Below, piece by piece: positions 1 through 8,329 of a stretch of DNA of 64,000 bases. The notes under the pieces were generated by a model, which searched no databases, was not told the DNA's origin, and worked only from the letters and a program-made list of their open reading frames with translations. Source of the DNA: Nitratiruptor sp. YY09-18 (GTDB taxonomy: Bacteria; Campylobacterota; Campylobacteria; Campylobacterales; Nitratiruptoraceae); contig NZ_AP023065.1 in the NCBI RefSeq assembly GCF_016593235.1, positions 1,240,001-1,304,000 of the forward strand, written 5' to 3'. Position numbers and translations under genes: made by a program. Numbering within the stretch: the first letter of the stretch is position 1; every line of letters starts with the position of its first letter.

Positions 1-429
1 AGCGGGCTTTTACCAAAAGCACCTGGCACTTGGGGGACACTCTTTGGCGCATTACTAGCATGGGTGATACTTCTCTTTTTGCCTCAATCTACTCTCTTCT
101 ATCTCGTCATTCTCACTACTATCATTGCTATCAAAGAGATCGATAAATTTGAGCAGCAAACAGGCATCCATGATGATCCATCAATCGTTATCGATGAGAT
201 TGCAGGTATTTGGCTAGCTATTTCTATCCTCCCATCTACAAATCCGATCTGGATAGCTCTTGCATTTTTCTTCTTTCGCTTTTTTGATATCAAAAAGCCT
301 TCATATATAGGCAAACTCGATAAGTTGCCAGGCGGATTTGGGGTGATGGCAGATGATCTATTGGCTGGAGTATTAGCTGGGCTTTGTGCAGGAGTTATCT
401 ATGTAGCTTTTATGCACTATGTTGTATAA
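1..429 (+). CDS. pgpA: phosphatidylglycerophosphatase A (5' truncated)
   Basis: This is the C-terminal part (142 residues visible) of PgpA, the membrane phosphatase that converts phosphatidylglycerophosphate to phosphatidylglycerol. The reading frame is open from base 1, so the gene starts outside the window; the GTG at 64 is internal, not the start. The first visible residues, PKAPGTWGTLFG, match the conserved PgpA entry motif. Family motifs follow: DDPSIVIDEIAG (acidic metal-binding residues), RFFDIKKP, and GGFGVMADD near the end. Three or four hydrophobic segments are consistent with an inner-membrane protein. The downstream secreted protein follows in the same direction after 17 bases. 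Confidence 0.93.
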   Translation, partial: SGLLPKAPGTWGTLFGALLAWVILLFLPQSTLFYLVILTTIIAIKEIDKFEQQTGIHDDPSIVIDEIAGIWLAISILPSTNPIWIALAFFFFRFFDIKKPSYIGKLDKLPGGFGVMADDLLAGVLAGLCAGVIYVAFMHYVV

Positions 430-446
430 TTGAAAAAAGGAGGTAT

Positions 447-1067
447 ATGATGAAAAAACTACTGATCATTTTCCTTAGTTCTCTCGCTCTTTTTGCAAGT
501 AGCTATACAGGCTTTATGAAACTATCAAAGGGCGATTGGGCCAAGTATGAGATCTATACAGATCAGGGTAAATTTGTAATGACAACAAAGTTTTTGGGAA
601 CTACAAAATATAAGGGACTCAAAGTCAATATAGTAGAGACGGAAGCCAATGGTGTAGTGACACAATATTGGAGTGCAGTGGGAAATGATAGAGCAATCCA
701 AAAGGTTATCACAAAAACTCCTCAAGGTATCATGTGCATGAGTGAAGAGATGATAGGTGCTATGCATGTAAACAAGGGCTCTGGGTACCACACAACTACT
801 CCAAAAGAGTATAGCCCCCAAAAACCAAATATAAAGTTTACTACATATACTCTCCCAAACGGGAAAAAGATCAAAGTAGCTATATTTAAAAATAGAGAGA
901 GTGAAGTGTGGGTAAGCTCAGAAGTACCTTTCGGCATTGTACTAGCAAAAGAGCATGGAAAAACTGTTATGAAGCTTATTGATTTTGGAAGTGGCGCAAA
1001 AGCTGCTATACCTTTGCGCGCTGCTCTTAGCTGCAGTGCTCCAGCATTTCCCCAATTACCAATGTAA
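447..1067 (+). CDS. secreted hypothetical protein
   Basis: A 206-residue protein of unknown function. An AAGGAGG ribosome binding site at 438-443 sits just before tandem ATGs at 447 and 450; an upstream in-frame ATG at 384 lies inside pgpA and has no such site. The N-terminus (MMKKLLIIFLSSLALFASS) is a clear Sec signal peptide, so the protein is probably periplasmic. The mature part is rich in Lys and Thr with alternating hydrophobics, suggesting a beta-rich fold. The C-terminal tail has one Cys (ALSCSAP). It meets a minus-strand gene convergently 10 bases downstream. I do not recognise the family. Confidence 0.8.
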   Translation: MMKKLLIIFLSSLALFASSYTGFMKLSKGDWAKYEIYTDQGKFVMTTKFLGTTKYKGLKVNIVETEANGVVTQYWSAVGNDRAIQKVITKTPQGIMCMSEEMIGAMHVNKGSGYHTTTPKEYSPQKPNIKFTTYTLPNGKKIKVAIFKNRESEVWVSSEVPFGIVLAKEHGKTVMKLIDFGSGAKAAIPLRAALSCSAPAFPQLPM

Positions 1068-1076
1068 ATGAGCAGG

Positions 1077-1541
1077 TCACTCCTGCTCTGCCTCTTCAAT
1101 ATCCTCTTTGATAGCGTTGAGAAGTTTTTTGAATTTTTCGTACTTTTTGATATTTGGCTCAAAAAATTCACAGCTTCTTAGAAATATCTCTTGGAGTTTT
1201 TCATAGACGCTTATCTTCTCTTGTGCTGTCATATCCACCGCATCGATGAACGCCTGAAAACTCTCTTTTCCTGTAATTGAGCGCAAAATATCGCGCAGCA
1301 TCCTCTTGCGCTCACGCACCATCACATCTTCACCCATGCGAAGACCAATCACTTTGATATCGAGCCTGCTAAAGTAGACGCCACACTTCACAGGAGCAAG
1401 CATATTTTTTTGGATCGACTCGATGAACCCTTCAGCTTCGGCTTCACTTTCACAAGCTATCTCGCACTGCTCCTCTTTTATCTCTTTGACAGCTTTGAGT
1501 GCATCAAAGTCTTTCTTGAGATCATCAAAATTTATATCCAT
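1077..1541 (-). CDS. hypothetical protein, last gene of the TorD/polyferredoxin cluster
   Basis: A 154-residue soluble protein, highly charged and predicted mainly helical, with no signal peptide or cysteine cluster for metal binding (three scattered Cys). It has a Glu/Lys-rich N-terminal helix, a middle part VYFSRLDIKVIGLRMGEDV that could form a strand, and an acidic C-terminus. It starts 3 bases after the stop of the 119-residue gene, so it is almost certainly cotranslated with the TorD-like chaperone and polyferredoxin. A role in biogenesis of the neighbouring molybdoenzyme is inferred from position only. Confidence 0.7.
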   Translation of the reverse strand: MDINFDDLKKDFDALKAVKEIKEEQCEIACESEAEAEGFIESIQKNMLAPVKCGVYFSRLDIKVIGLRMGEDVMVRERKRMLRDILRSITGKESFQAFIDAVDMTAQEKISVYEKLQEIFLRSCEFFEPNIKKYEKFKKLLNAIKEDIEEAEQE

Positions 1542-1544
1542 TCT

Positions 1545-1904
1545 CTACCCTTTTATATTTTGTGTCAGTTCTAGTAGTTTTATATCATCAATCGGAGTTA
1601 CATAAGAAGAGGTAATGAGCTCAAGAGTATCGTCATGTTTGATACTCATGAGCACCACACCCTCTTGATTGAAATGCTCTGCAGCCATCTTCTGATACTC
1701 TGGCATGAAAATGGTCACTTCTACTTTGGATTGAGGAAGGTTATTGATAAAAAATCCAAAATCCTCTTCATTGATGTTGATACCGATCATCATGAGATTG
1801 CGATCAGCTATCTCTTTGTTTACTGTACTGATAAACTGTTTCCCAAAGCAGTCTTTTCCTGCTACTGCGATGAGTTTTTTCCCATGAATATCACTTGGAT
1901 TCAT
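1545..1904 (-). CDS. hypothetical protein coupled to the polyferredoxin
   Basis: I place the start at the ATG at 1904, giving 119 residues (MNPSDIHGKKLIAVAGK). This ATG overlaps the TGA of the polyferredoxin gene in an ATGA junction and has a GGGGGA ribosome site. A longer reading to 1958 would lie deep inside the upstream gene. The sequence looks like an alpha/beta fold: a strand KKLIAVAG, a helix, a strand NLMMIGINI, a helix, then VEVTIFM. It has no metal motif or signal peptide. The function is unknown. Its fixed place in the chain torD-like, polyferredoxin, this gene, next gene suggests a maturation or electron-transfer accessory. Confidence 0.7.
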   Translation of the reverse strand: MNPSDIHGKKLIAVAGKDCFGKQFISTVNKEIADRNLMMIGININEEDFGFFINNLPQSKVEVTIFMPEYQKMAAEHFNQEGVVLMSIKHDDTLELITSSYVTPIDDIKLLELTQNIKG

Positions 1905-2965
1905 TCGATCCCCCATAAAGATTTTGCCTCTTCCTCTTCGATTTTGCAGCGAGGACAAACCTGCTCGCCACTAAAATAGGTAAATGGATTGCCACAATCG
2001 ATACAGCGAATCACTTTGAACTTTTTCAAAACCTTCTGCTCAGGTTCAAAGAACTCTTTTGTATCAAAATACTCTGTAATTTGAATACTACCCTTTTCAC
2101 ACACATCATGACACAAGTGACACTTGACACACAAAAGTGGATCAAAATAGATAGTAGAGAATCTCTTATCGCTACTGAGCGCCTGGGTAGGACACACTCT
2201 ATAGCAAATAGAGCAGTTATCGCAACTTTCATCAACCACTTTATCTGAAGTAAACGAGAGATATTCATTCTCTAAATATTTATACTCTGCAGGTTTTTCC
2301 ATCCGCTTGAGGATAGTAAAGAGAAGTTTGCGCTTGTTAGGTATATTTTTTTGACGTATTGCTTGAATGTGCGAAGAGCTCAGACCAATTTCTGGATTTT
2401 CAAGTGCTTCTATCTCCTCTTTGACCTGTTTATGGAGTGTAGCAGCACCTTTGAGGGTAAATATATTGAAAAACTCACGTCTGTTTGGCTGATCCTCTTT
2501 TGTAACGCCAATCTTTTGGGCTTGAATCTCTTTGTCACTGATAGTGCTAAGTACATAATTGGCTTCAGCAATATTTGATTCAATCTGTACAAAACATCGC
2601 TCTTTGATATCGCATGTAGCGCAATGTCCAATATCCAAAACAAAATCTTTCACAAGAGCCAAAGATAGAAGATGATCAACACTGAGTGCTGCAAGGCACA
2701 AGAAGTTGCTTTTGCATGAAATTACACTCTCGTCACTCTTGATAAAATCGAAGAAAAACTCGGTCACATCAAAATTATTGAGGCTCAGCGCTTCTGTAGG
2801 ACATACGCCCATACACGCACCACACTCTATACACTCATTTTGATAGATATTGACTGCGCTCTCGGCTACTTTAATAGCCTCAGTAGGACAGATAACTTCA
2901 CATTTGTTGCATTCGCTCGATTTAGCATAGTAGCGAACACAAGAGGCTGGATTGAGTTGTATCAC
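1901..2965 (-). CDS. multi-cluster ferredoxin-type iron-sulfur protein
   Basis: A 354-residue cytoplasmic polyferredoxin. Two N-terminal ferredoxin motifs (CNKCEVICP and CIECGACMGVCP) lie near residues 18-60. A middle region has CATCDIKERC. Two more 4Fe-4S motifs (CDNCSICYRVCP and CVKCHLCHDVC) sit in the last third, followed by a rubredoxin-like or zinc-ribbon pair (CIDCG ... CPRC). Four to five clusters are therefore likely. The gene overlaps the TorD-like gene by 4 bases (ATGA). Similar proteins accompany DMSO-reductase-family enzymes in Campylobacterota, where they may pass electrons or help assembly. The exact partner here is inferred to be the enzyme encoded at 4099-8973. Confidence 0.85.
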   Translation of the reverse strand: MIQLNPASCVRYYAKSSECNKCEVICPTEAIKVAESAVNIYQNECIECGACMGVCPTEALSLNNFDVTEFFFDFIKSDESVISCKSNFLCLAALSVDHLLSLALVKDFVLDIGHCATCDIKERCFVQIESNIAEANYVLSTISDKEIQAQKIGVTKEDQPNRREFFNIFTLKGAATLHKQVKEEIEALENPEIGLSSSHIQAIRQKNIPNKRKLLFTILKRMEKPAEYKYLENEYLSFTSDKVVDESCDNCSICYRVCPTQALSSDKRFSTIYFDPLLCVKCHLCHDVCEKGSIQITEYFDTKEFFEPEQKVLKKFKVIRCIDCGNPFTYFSGEQVCPRCKIEEEEAKSLWGIE

Positions 2966-3570
2966 ACCTGCTCCTGCACAAGATACTCATAATCTTCTAG
3001 CAAAAACTCTGTAGCTAGTGCTGCTGCATCTTTATAAAAAGGAGTTCTCGCCTGCTCAGCTACATTGATGAGGTACATTGGAGCAAACTGCAACAGATGC
3101 TCTTGCAAAAATCTCTTCTGCTCGACTTTGAGCCTAGTCGCTGCCTCTTCATCCCCCTCCTCTTCAGCGCGCTGCTGCGCATCAACTAAAAGCTTCATGA
3201 ATTCAAGCTCCACGCCGATATGATCAGGACTTACAACTCTTGCTTTTTCATAGTTGACGCGAAAACCATAGTCGTTATAGACTTGCAACACGGGATTTGC
3301 TCCACCACTCTCAATCATCCCCTCTTCTGTTGTATAGAAGGTCTCATATGGAATGAGATGCAATACTGCAATATCTGCAAAATCCACATTCAATATTTCA
3401 TTGATCAGTTTATAGCGACTTCGCTTTTGTCTCTCATCCCACTCAAAGTAGTTTGGAAAGAGCTCTTGGGCATTTGGGAGTTTTTCAAGGAGTGAGAGAG
3501 TATGCTCATCCATCTCTGCTATGAAGATTCTTGAAATCAGACCATACATGGCACTTCGCTGCTGGGTCAA
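2962..3570 (-). CDS. TorD/DmsD-family molybdoenzyme chaperone
   Basis: A 202-residue protein with the all-helical composition and length of TorD/DmsD chaperones, which bind twin-arginine signal peptides and guide cofactor loading before Tat export. The stretch LIPYETFYTTEEGMI resembles the family's conserved E/Y-rich core, followed by HIGVELEFMKLL (compare the Hxxx(E)LEFM pattern). The start codon is TTG at 3570, preceded by AAAGGA; an ATG seven codons in is an alternative. It heads a four-gene minus-strand cluster and is divergent from the cytochrome c gene. The likely client is the Tat-exported catalytic subunit at 4099-7395. Confidence 0.8.
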   Translation of the reverse strand: MTQQRSAMYGLISRIFIAEMDEHTLSLLEKLPNAQELFPNYFEWDERQKRSRYKLINEILNVDFADIAVLHLIPYETFYTTEEGMIESGGANPVLQVYNDYGFRVNYEKARVVSPDHIGVELEFMKLLVDAQQRAEEEGDEEAATRLKVEQKRFLQEHLLQFAPMYLINVAEQARTPFYKDAAALATEFLLEDYEYLVQEQV

Positions 3571-3704
3571 TACAAATCCTTTTTATAAAGTATTATTTAT
3601 CTTTATTTTTCTATCATTCAGTTTATGTAATCAAAATTATACTCCACCTCTTTTATTCTAGGCTTAATTATTTTATACTATCTATTATCTTAGGAGGTTT
3701 ATCG
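3571..3704. promoter_or_regulatory. divergent promoter region, TorD-like gene and cytochrome c
   Basis: A 134-base AT-rich gap between divergent genes must hold promoters for both. On the plus strand it ends with AGGAGG at 3692-3697, the ribosome site of the cytochrome. The interior has several TATA-like stretches (such as TTATTTATCTTTATT) but no symmetrical operator that I can defend. Confidence 0.5.
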
Positions 3705-4070
3705 ATGAAAAAGTTCATTCTTATTGGAATAATAACTGCATCTTTTCTCTATGCTCAAAACAACCTTGATGGTGCAGCTCTTTTTAGCAAATATGGCTGC
3801 TATGGATGCCATGGTGTCAATGCACAGGGTATGGGTGACTATCCTCCACTTGCAGGCAAACCTGAAGCCTACTTAAAAAACAGGCTCCTAGAATATAAAA
3901 AAGGAACAATCCACTCCAATAGAGCTGGAACCATGCAGCCATTTGCTCAAAAACTCAGCACTGAAGAGATAGAAGCAATTGCCAAATATCTCTCTACATT
4001 ATATAAAGATCATGAGAGTAGCGAGAGATATTTTCAAGAGTTTGAAATAGGAGATAGTAGCGGAAGTTAA
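3705..4070 (+). CDS. periplasmic class I cytochrome c
   Basis: A 121-residue monohaem cytochrome c. The start is the ATG at 3705 with AGGAGG 8 bases upstream; the longer frame from 3531 has no ribosome site. A signal peptide (MKKFILIGIITASFLYA) is followed by the haem motif CYGCH near residue 34 and PPLAGKPEAYLKNRL, typical of cytochrome c553-like proteins. The methionine ligand is probably in GTMQPFAQKL, followed by the terminal helix TEEIEAIAKYLSTL. It lies between the molybdoenzyme operon and its presumed chaperone cluster, so it may be an electron donor or acceptor for that periplasmic enzyme. That link is inferred. Confidence 0.93.
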   Translation: MKKFILIGIITASFLYAQNNLDGAALFSKYGCYGCHGVNAQGMGDYPPLAGKPEAYLKNRLLEYKKGTIHSNRAGTMQPFAQKLSTEEIEAIAKYLSTLYKDHESSERYFQEFEIGDSSGS

Positions 4071-4076
4071 AATATT

Positions 4077-4095
4077 GATGCGCCAAAGGCGCATC
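4077..4095. terminator. bidirectional hairpin between convergent genes
   Basis: GATGCGCC (4077-4084) and GGCGCATC (4088-4095) form a perfect 8-base-pair, GC-rich stem with an AAA loop. It lies exactly between the convergent ends of the cytochrome c and the molybdoenzyme catalytic gene. On the minus strand the stem is followed by AATATTTTA, a weak U-rich tail; the plus-strand side lacks one. It most likely terminates the molybdoenzyme operon. Confidence 0.75.
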
Positions 4096-4098
4096 TGA

Positions 4099-7000
4099 TT
4101 AAGCCTCTTCGCGATACATTGGATTTTTATATGCTCGTATTGTAAGAGGTGTTGCTGGTCTTTTGATCCAAGGTGGACGTCTAAACTTCATCTTCTCATT
4201 CACTGGACGAGTAAGTTTGTCTCTCCATGCTTGGTAAGTTTTGAAGTTGTTTTCATAGTTGACATAGACATCACCATATTTATCACCAGGTTTTGCTTTT
4301 TCGATGATAACTTTTTGATGCCATGCATGGTTACCAGCAATTGGATCTGGATGTACAGGAGCTACAGCATTTTGCCATGCACCTGTAAGCCCATCCCACC
4401 AGATATTATCAAGGTCTTTGTTGATATCTTTGAATTGCCAGCTATCTTCTCGCTTGATCATACCTTCTTTTATGCCCTCTTTTGCTCGCATCTTACCGAT
4501 CTTACCATCCATCTCCATTTTATAAAGAGGTGCACCAAGTCCCATAACACCAAGTTTATGTTCAAATCCTGGGATCTCTACCGCATTTTTGAGCTTCCAA
4601 CGACCAGCATGGTGAGAACATGCAAGAACACCTGGACGTGTCGCTTCAGTAGGCACTGCCATACCCACGAAATATCCACTCTCTAATCCACTCACAGTAT
4701 CTACGATACGTACACGGATCTTATCACCGCGCTTGATACCAAGGCGTTTCGCATCACTTGTATGGATCCAGATAGGGTTATGATTTTGACTGATCTCCAT
4801 CAAATGTTTAGAGTTCACACTTCTTGTATGGATATTGTATGGCAATCTGTAGATTGTATTGAGTGCGAACTCATTTTTCTTCGGATCGATATAGTCATGG
4901 TGCACTTGTGTAACAAGATGTACCATCTCTTTGCGCTCTTTTTCGTCTCTTGGATAGATAGGAATAGCATACTCTGGCCATTGATACTCTTTTGCTAGCC
5001 AATCAACATAGAAATCAAGTCTCTTATCTGGAGTATGGAATCCATGATATGCTTTTCCGTTTATCTCAATTCCAAACGGCTTTCCATCATGATAGAGCAC
5101 ATCATACTCATCTTTTTCTACTTCGCTTGCGTGAACTTTCTTACCATGAATTGTATAGTATTCACCATCAAATGGAATCTCTTCCTCTTGTGGTTTATAC
5201 ACATCAGTCTCTTCTGTCCATGCACCACGATCTCGCATAAACTCATAGCATGGATATTTGCTGTTTGGATATGCTGCCTTTGCCGCCTTTTTGAGTTTTG
5301 GCAAGTTAGCAAATGCTGCATCGTAAAGCTCAGCAATCGTAATAGGTCTGCTAGGATCCTCTTTACTTGCCCAGTACTTTTTGACTCCATATTTACCATC
5401 TGGATCAACATAGTGCACCATCAAGTTTGCCCAGAACTCATTCTCTTCCCACACTTCACCAAGGCCAGCTTTGATATGTGCCTCTAGAGTTGCTCTTGCC
5501 GGATCTTTTGGCTTCCATCCCATCTTCTCAAGTGCTACGCGAAGAGCTGGCTGACGGAAGGCTGTCCACTGCTCTGGTTTTGTTGGAGCTGATTGCTGGT
5601 CATGTCTTTCTCCTGATAGACCTGTTGGCAAGACATAATCACAATACCAGTTTGTCTCACTCCATGTTGGAGAGAGGTTGAATGTAAGCTCAAATTTATC
5701 TTCACGCTTCAATGCCTCAATCCATCTAAATCCATCTGGATTGATCCATACAGGATTGTACATACGTGGTACCCATACTGCTATGCGATCAGCGATTTTG
5801 AAACCACGCTTATTCCACTTCTCTCTCCACTCATCATCCATGATGAGGTGTGGAAGCAAGAAACTCATCTCATACGTCGAGAGCGGATATTCTGGTGGCC
5901 AAGAGTAGTCATTCCATGTATCTACTCTCTCAGGTTGTTTACCAGCTTCTGTTGCTTTGAAAAATTTACCATTGACACTTACTTCATGCCAGTGGTGCCA
6001 ACTCACTCCACCGATATCACCTTTGAGTGCACCTGTGAGAGCAAGGAGCAAGAAACCACTTCTTGTGTTCATCCATCCACCACGGTGACCGATAGTTCCA
6101 GCACGCCAGAGATATGTAGAGATTTTATCTCCTGCATCTTGGATCATCTCCCAAAGTTGATCGAGTTTATACTCTTGACCTTCCAACCTACACTCTTTGA
6201 CAACAAAGTCAAGGTCATAATGTTTGTACATATCTTTGAGAAGCTCTATGAAACTCTCATAACTCTCATCTTTTGGAAGCTGGCTGATATAGCCCTTGTC
6301 CTTGATATATTGGAGATACTCTTTATCTTTCATAAGTTTTTTCCAGTTGACCCAGTTTTTCACAAACTCGTGGTCAACCATATCCTCACCGTTTTTCTTC
6401 TTCTCATGAAGAACTCTGTTTGCTAGATAGAGATAGAGCGCAGCTTCTGTTCCAGGCCAAATCGGAAGCCATAAATCAGCCATACCAGCACTGTTTGAAA
6501 GGCGTGGGTCGATGACAACAAGTTTAGCTCCTCTCTTTCTCGCATCCGCAATCAAACCTGCACTTTGCTGGAAGTAGTGACCAGCATCTGCAGCATGAGA
6601 AGATTGCAAGAAGATGAGACGGCTGTTAGCCCAGTCTGGAGAGTTTCTATCGTCATTTGCCCATTGAATAGATCCTTGACGTGCACCAGCACTACAGATG
6701 TTTGTATGCGAATCAAAACCATCAAATCCAAGCGTATGGGGAACTTTACCGCTAAAGCCATTCTCATTTGGACGACCCACATGGTAGATGAACATCTTGC
6801 GGCTTACTTCGTCGCCCTTTTCAAGGAGCTCGGCAACTTTTTTGCCGATATCTTTCATCGCTTCATCCCATGTGACACGTACCCACTTACCTTCTCCTCT
6901 TTTACTACCTGGAGCTCTCTTGAGTGGGAATGGGATTCTGTCTGGATCATACATCTGTGACCATACAGCATACCCTTTCGCACAGTTGCGTCCGCGACTC

Positions 7001-7395
7001 CCTGTATGGAGAGGGTTTCCCATATATTTTTTGACAATCATACTTTTTTTGTCTACCCACGCAGTCAAACCACATCCAGCTTCACAGTTACTACATACTG
7101 TTGGAACGATAACAAAATCATTTACATAGATACCATCTGGGTTATCTTCGCTTTGTACCCCTTTTCTATTGATACCACCTCTTTTCCAGTCCTCTCCATC
7201 AAGTTCTTTGAAATCATCCCACTCTTCAAGTGGTGGATAGAAAGAGAGAGATTTTGGAGTATTTGTAAATTTTGTTGTCTCTTGTGTATTTGCTTGTGCA
7301 ATAGTCTCAAAGACACCCTTGCTTACAGCCAAACCTGCAACTGCTGCAGCTGCTGTGCCTTTGAGGAAATTTCTTCTGCTTTCGATAAAACTCAT
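4099..7395 (-). CDS. Tat-exported molybdopterin oxidoreductase, catalytic subunit (PsrA/PhsA/SoeA-like)
   Basis: A 1098-residue member of the DMSO-reductase superfamily that binds bis-MGD and one 4Fe-4S cluster. A twin-arginine signal (SRRNFLK, residues 6-12) directs folded export. The cluster motif is C101-x2-C104-x3-C108 ... C138. HTNICSAG places Cys234 where the metal ligand lies in polysulfide/thiosulfate reductase and formate dehydrogenase types. The C-terminal third carries the usual pterin-binding barrel (IWIHTSDAKRLGIKRGDKI). The length exceeds PsrA/PhsA (about 750) and is nearer SoeA, TtrA or ArrA types, so the substrate (polysulfide, thiosulfate, sulfite, tetrathionate or arsenical) cannot be fixed from sequence. 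It follows the NrfD-type subunit after 10 bases. Confidence 0.9.
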   Translation of the reverse strand: MSFIESRRNFLKGTAAAAVAGLAVSKGVFETIAQANTQETTKFTNTPKSLSFYPPLEEWDDFKELDGEDWKRGGINRKGVQSEDNPDGIYVNDFVIVPTVCSNCEAGCGLTAWVDKKSMIVKKYMGNPLHTGSRGRNCAKGYAVWSQMYDPDRIPFPLKRAPGSKRGEGKWVRVTWDEAMKDIGKKVAELLEKGDEVSRKMFIYHVGRPNENGFSGKVPHTLGFDGFDSHTNICSAGARQGSIQWANDDRNSPDWANSRLIFLQSSHAADAGHYFQQSAGLIADARKRGAKLVVIDPRLSNSAGMADLWLPIWPGTEAALYLYLANRVLHEKKKNGEDMVDHEFVKNWVNWKKLMKDKEYLQYIKDKGYISQLPKDESYESFIELLKDMYKHYDLDFVVKECRLEGQEYKLDQLWEMIQDAGDKISTYLWRAGTIGHRGGWMNTRSGFLLLALTGALKGDIGGVSWHHWHEVSVNGKFFKATEAGKQPERVDTWNDYSWPPEYPLSTYEMSFLLPHLIMDDEWREKWNKRGFKIADRIAVWVPRMYNPVWINPDGFRWIEALKREDKFELTFNLSPTWSETNWYCDYVLPTGLSGERHDQQSAPTKPEQWTAFRQPALRVALEKMGWKPKDPARATLEAHIKAGLGEVWEENEFWANLMVHYVDPDGKYGVKKYWASKEDPSRPITIAELYDAAFANLPKLKKAAKAAYPNSKYPCYEFMRDRGAWTEETDVYKPQEEEIPFDGEYYTIHGKKVHASEVEKDEYDVLYHDGKPFGIEINGKAYHGFHTPDKRLDFYVDWLAKEYQWPEYAIPIYPRDEKERKEMVHLVTQVHHDYIDPKKNEFALNTIYRLPYNIHTRSVNSKHLMEISQNHNPIWIHTSDAKRLGIKRGDKIRVRIVDTVSGLESGYFVGMAVPTEATRPGVLACSHHAGRWKLKNAVEIPGFEHKLGVMGLGAPLYKMEMDGKIGKMRAKEGIKEGMIKREDSWQFKDINKDLDNIWWDGLTGAWQNAVAPVHPDPIAGNHAWHQKVIIEKAKPGDKYGDVYVNYENNFKTYQAWRDKLTRPVNEKMKFRRPPWIKRPATPLTIRAYKNPMYREEA

Positions 7396-7405
7396 GCTTC
7401 GCTCC

Positions 7406-8329
7406 TTAGCTTAGAGGTAGTAGTTGTGGGATTATTAGCCACACATGTTTTGTAATATAGAGCCCAATAATCGCTGAGAGGCTTGCCAAATAGAGCAATG
7501 ACGCACTTCTACTTTTAAGGCTGAAGTAGACGAGAATCATTGGGATAATAAATGCTATCCATTGACCTGCCCAGAACATTACATGGTATGGACCGTTCTC
7601 TTTGACATATGCCAAGATTGCTGCAACCTCTTCAGCTTTCATATGTCCAAAGTAGTATTCACCCATATAGATTGTAAAACTCAAGAATGCACTCGATCCA
7701 AGAATAATAGCTAGATCTCTTTTTACTTCATAGCTCCACTCTCCACCAATAATGAGGAAAACTGCGCTACCACAAAGAAGAGCTGCTAAGAGCATTTGTG
7801 CAAGTTCAGTTGGAGTTTGCCAAAGTTCTCTTGCAGATGCCTCGCCCATGATAGTGGCAGTATAGAGAGTCACAGGGATTGCTAGTACGACTGCAACTTT
7901 AAGAAGTGGATCATAAAGATGCTCTAATTTACAAGGCTTTTTGAGCAGGTATTTTTTGATTGCAATAACTGCCATAATAAAAATAACACCTGTAAACACA
8001 GTAGCCATCCATGCACCCACTGTAATTGCGCTCGTCCAGTGAGGGTAGAAGAAGATATGCCACATTCTCAACGGTTGATGCAAATCTAAGAGTGTAAAGA
8101 GCAAGAAAATATTGAGGAAAATAAATGAGATAATTGGCATCCAAAGTTTTACTTTATCACCTACCTTATCTCCATAGCGAGCAAGCAAAAATGCTCCAAC
8201 CAAAACAACACCTGTGCCAATACTTTTTGCCCACATATTGAGCGTAATCATCCATCCCCAAATAACTTCAGGAATTGCTACATCTAGGGTAACAATAGCG
8301 TTTGTCGCTGCAACAGTATGCTCTACCAT
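7406..8329 (-). CDS. NrfD/PsrC-type membrane subunit
   Basis: A 307-residue integral membrane protein with about eight hydrophobic helices, the size and pattern of NrfD/PsrC quinone-reactive anchors. The first helix begins with VIWGWMITLNMWAKSIGTG, and LLDLHQPLRMWHIFFYP is the loop characteristic of this family. Its role is to exchange electrons between the quinone pool and the FeS subunit. Its ATG overlaps the stop of the FeS gene by one base (TAATG), showing translational coupling. It has no haem-binding pattern, so a b-type anchor is unlikely. Confidence 0.9.
   Translation of the reverse strand: MVEHTVAATNAIVTLDVAIPEVIWGWMITLNMWAKSIGTGVVLVGAFLLARYGDKVGDKVKLWMPIISFIFLNIFLLFTLLDLHQPLRMWHIFFYPHWTSAITVGAWMATVFTGVIFIMAVIAIKKYLLKKPCKLEHLYDPLLKVAVVLAIPVTLYTATIMGEASARELWQTPTELAQMLLAALLCGSAVFLIIGGEWSYEVKRDLAIILGSSAFLSFTIYMGEYYFGHMKAEEVAAILAYVKENGPYHVMFWAGQWIAFIIPMILVYFSLKSRSASLLYLASLSAIIGLYITKHVWLIIPQLLPLS

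Noticed and set aside
384-446. N-terminal extension of the secreted protein gene at 447
   Set aside because: It lies within pgpA, has no ribosome site, and would hide a clear signal peptide that starts at 447.
5118-5411. Antisense and alternate-frame ORFs within the molybdoenzyme gene
   Set aside because: They follow the codon pattern of the large gene, lack ribosome sites and show no protein-like composition.
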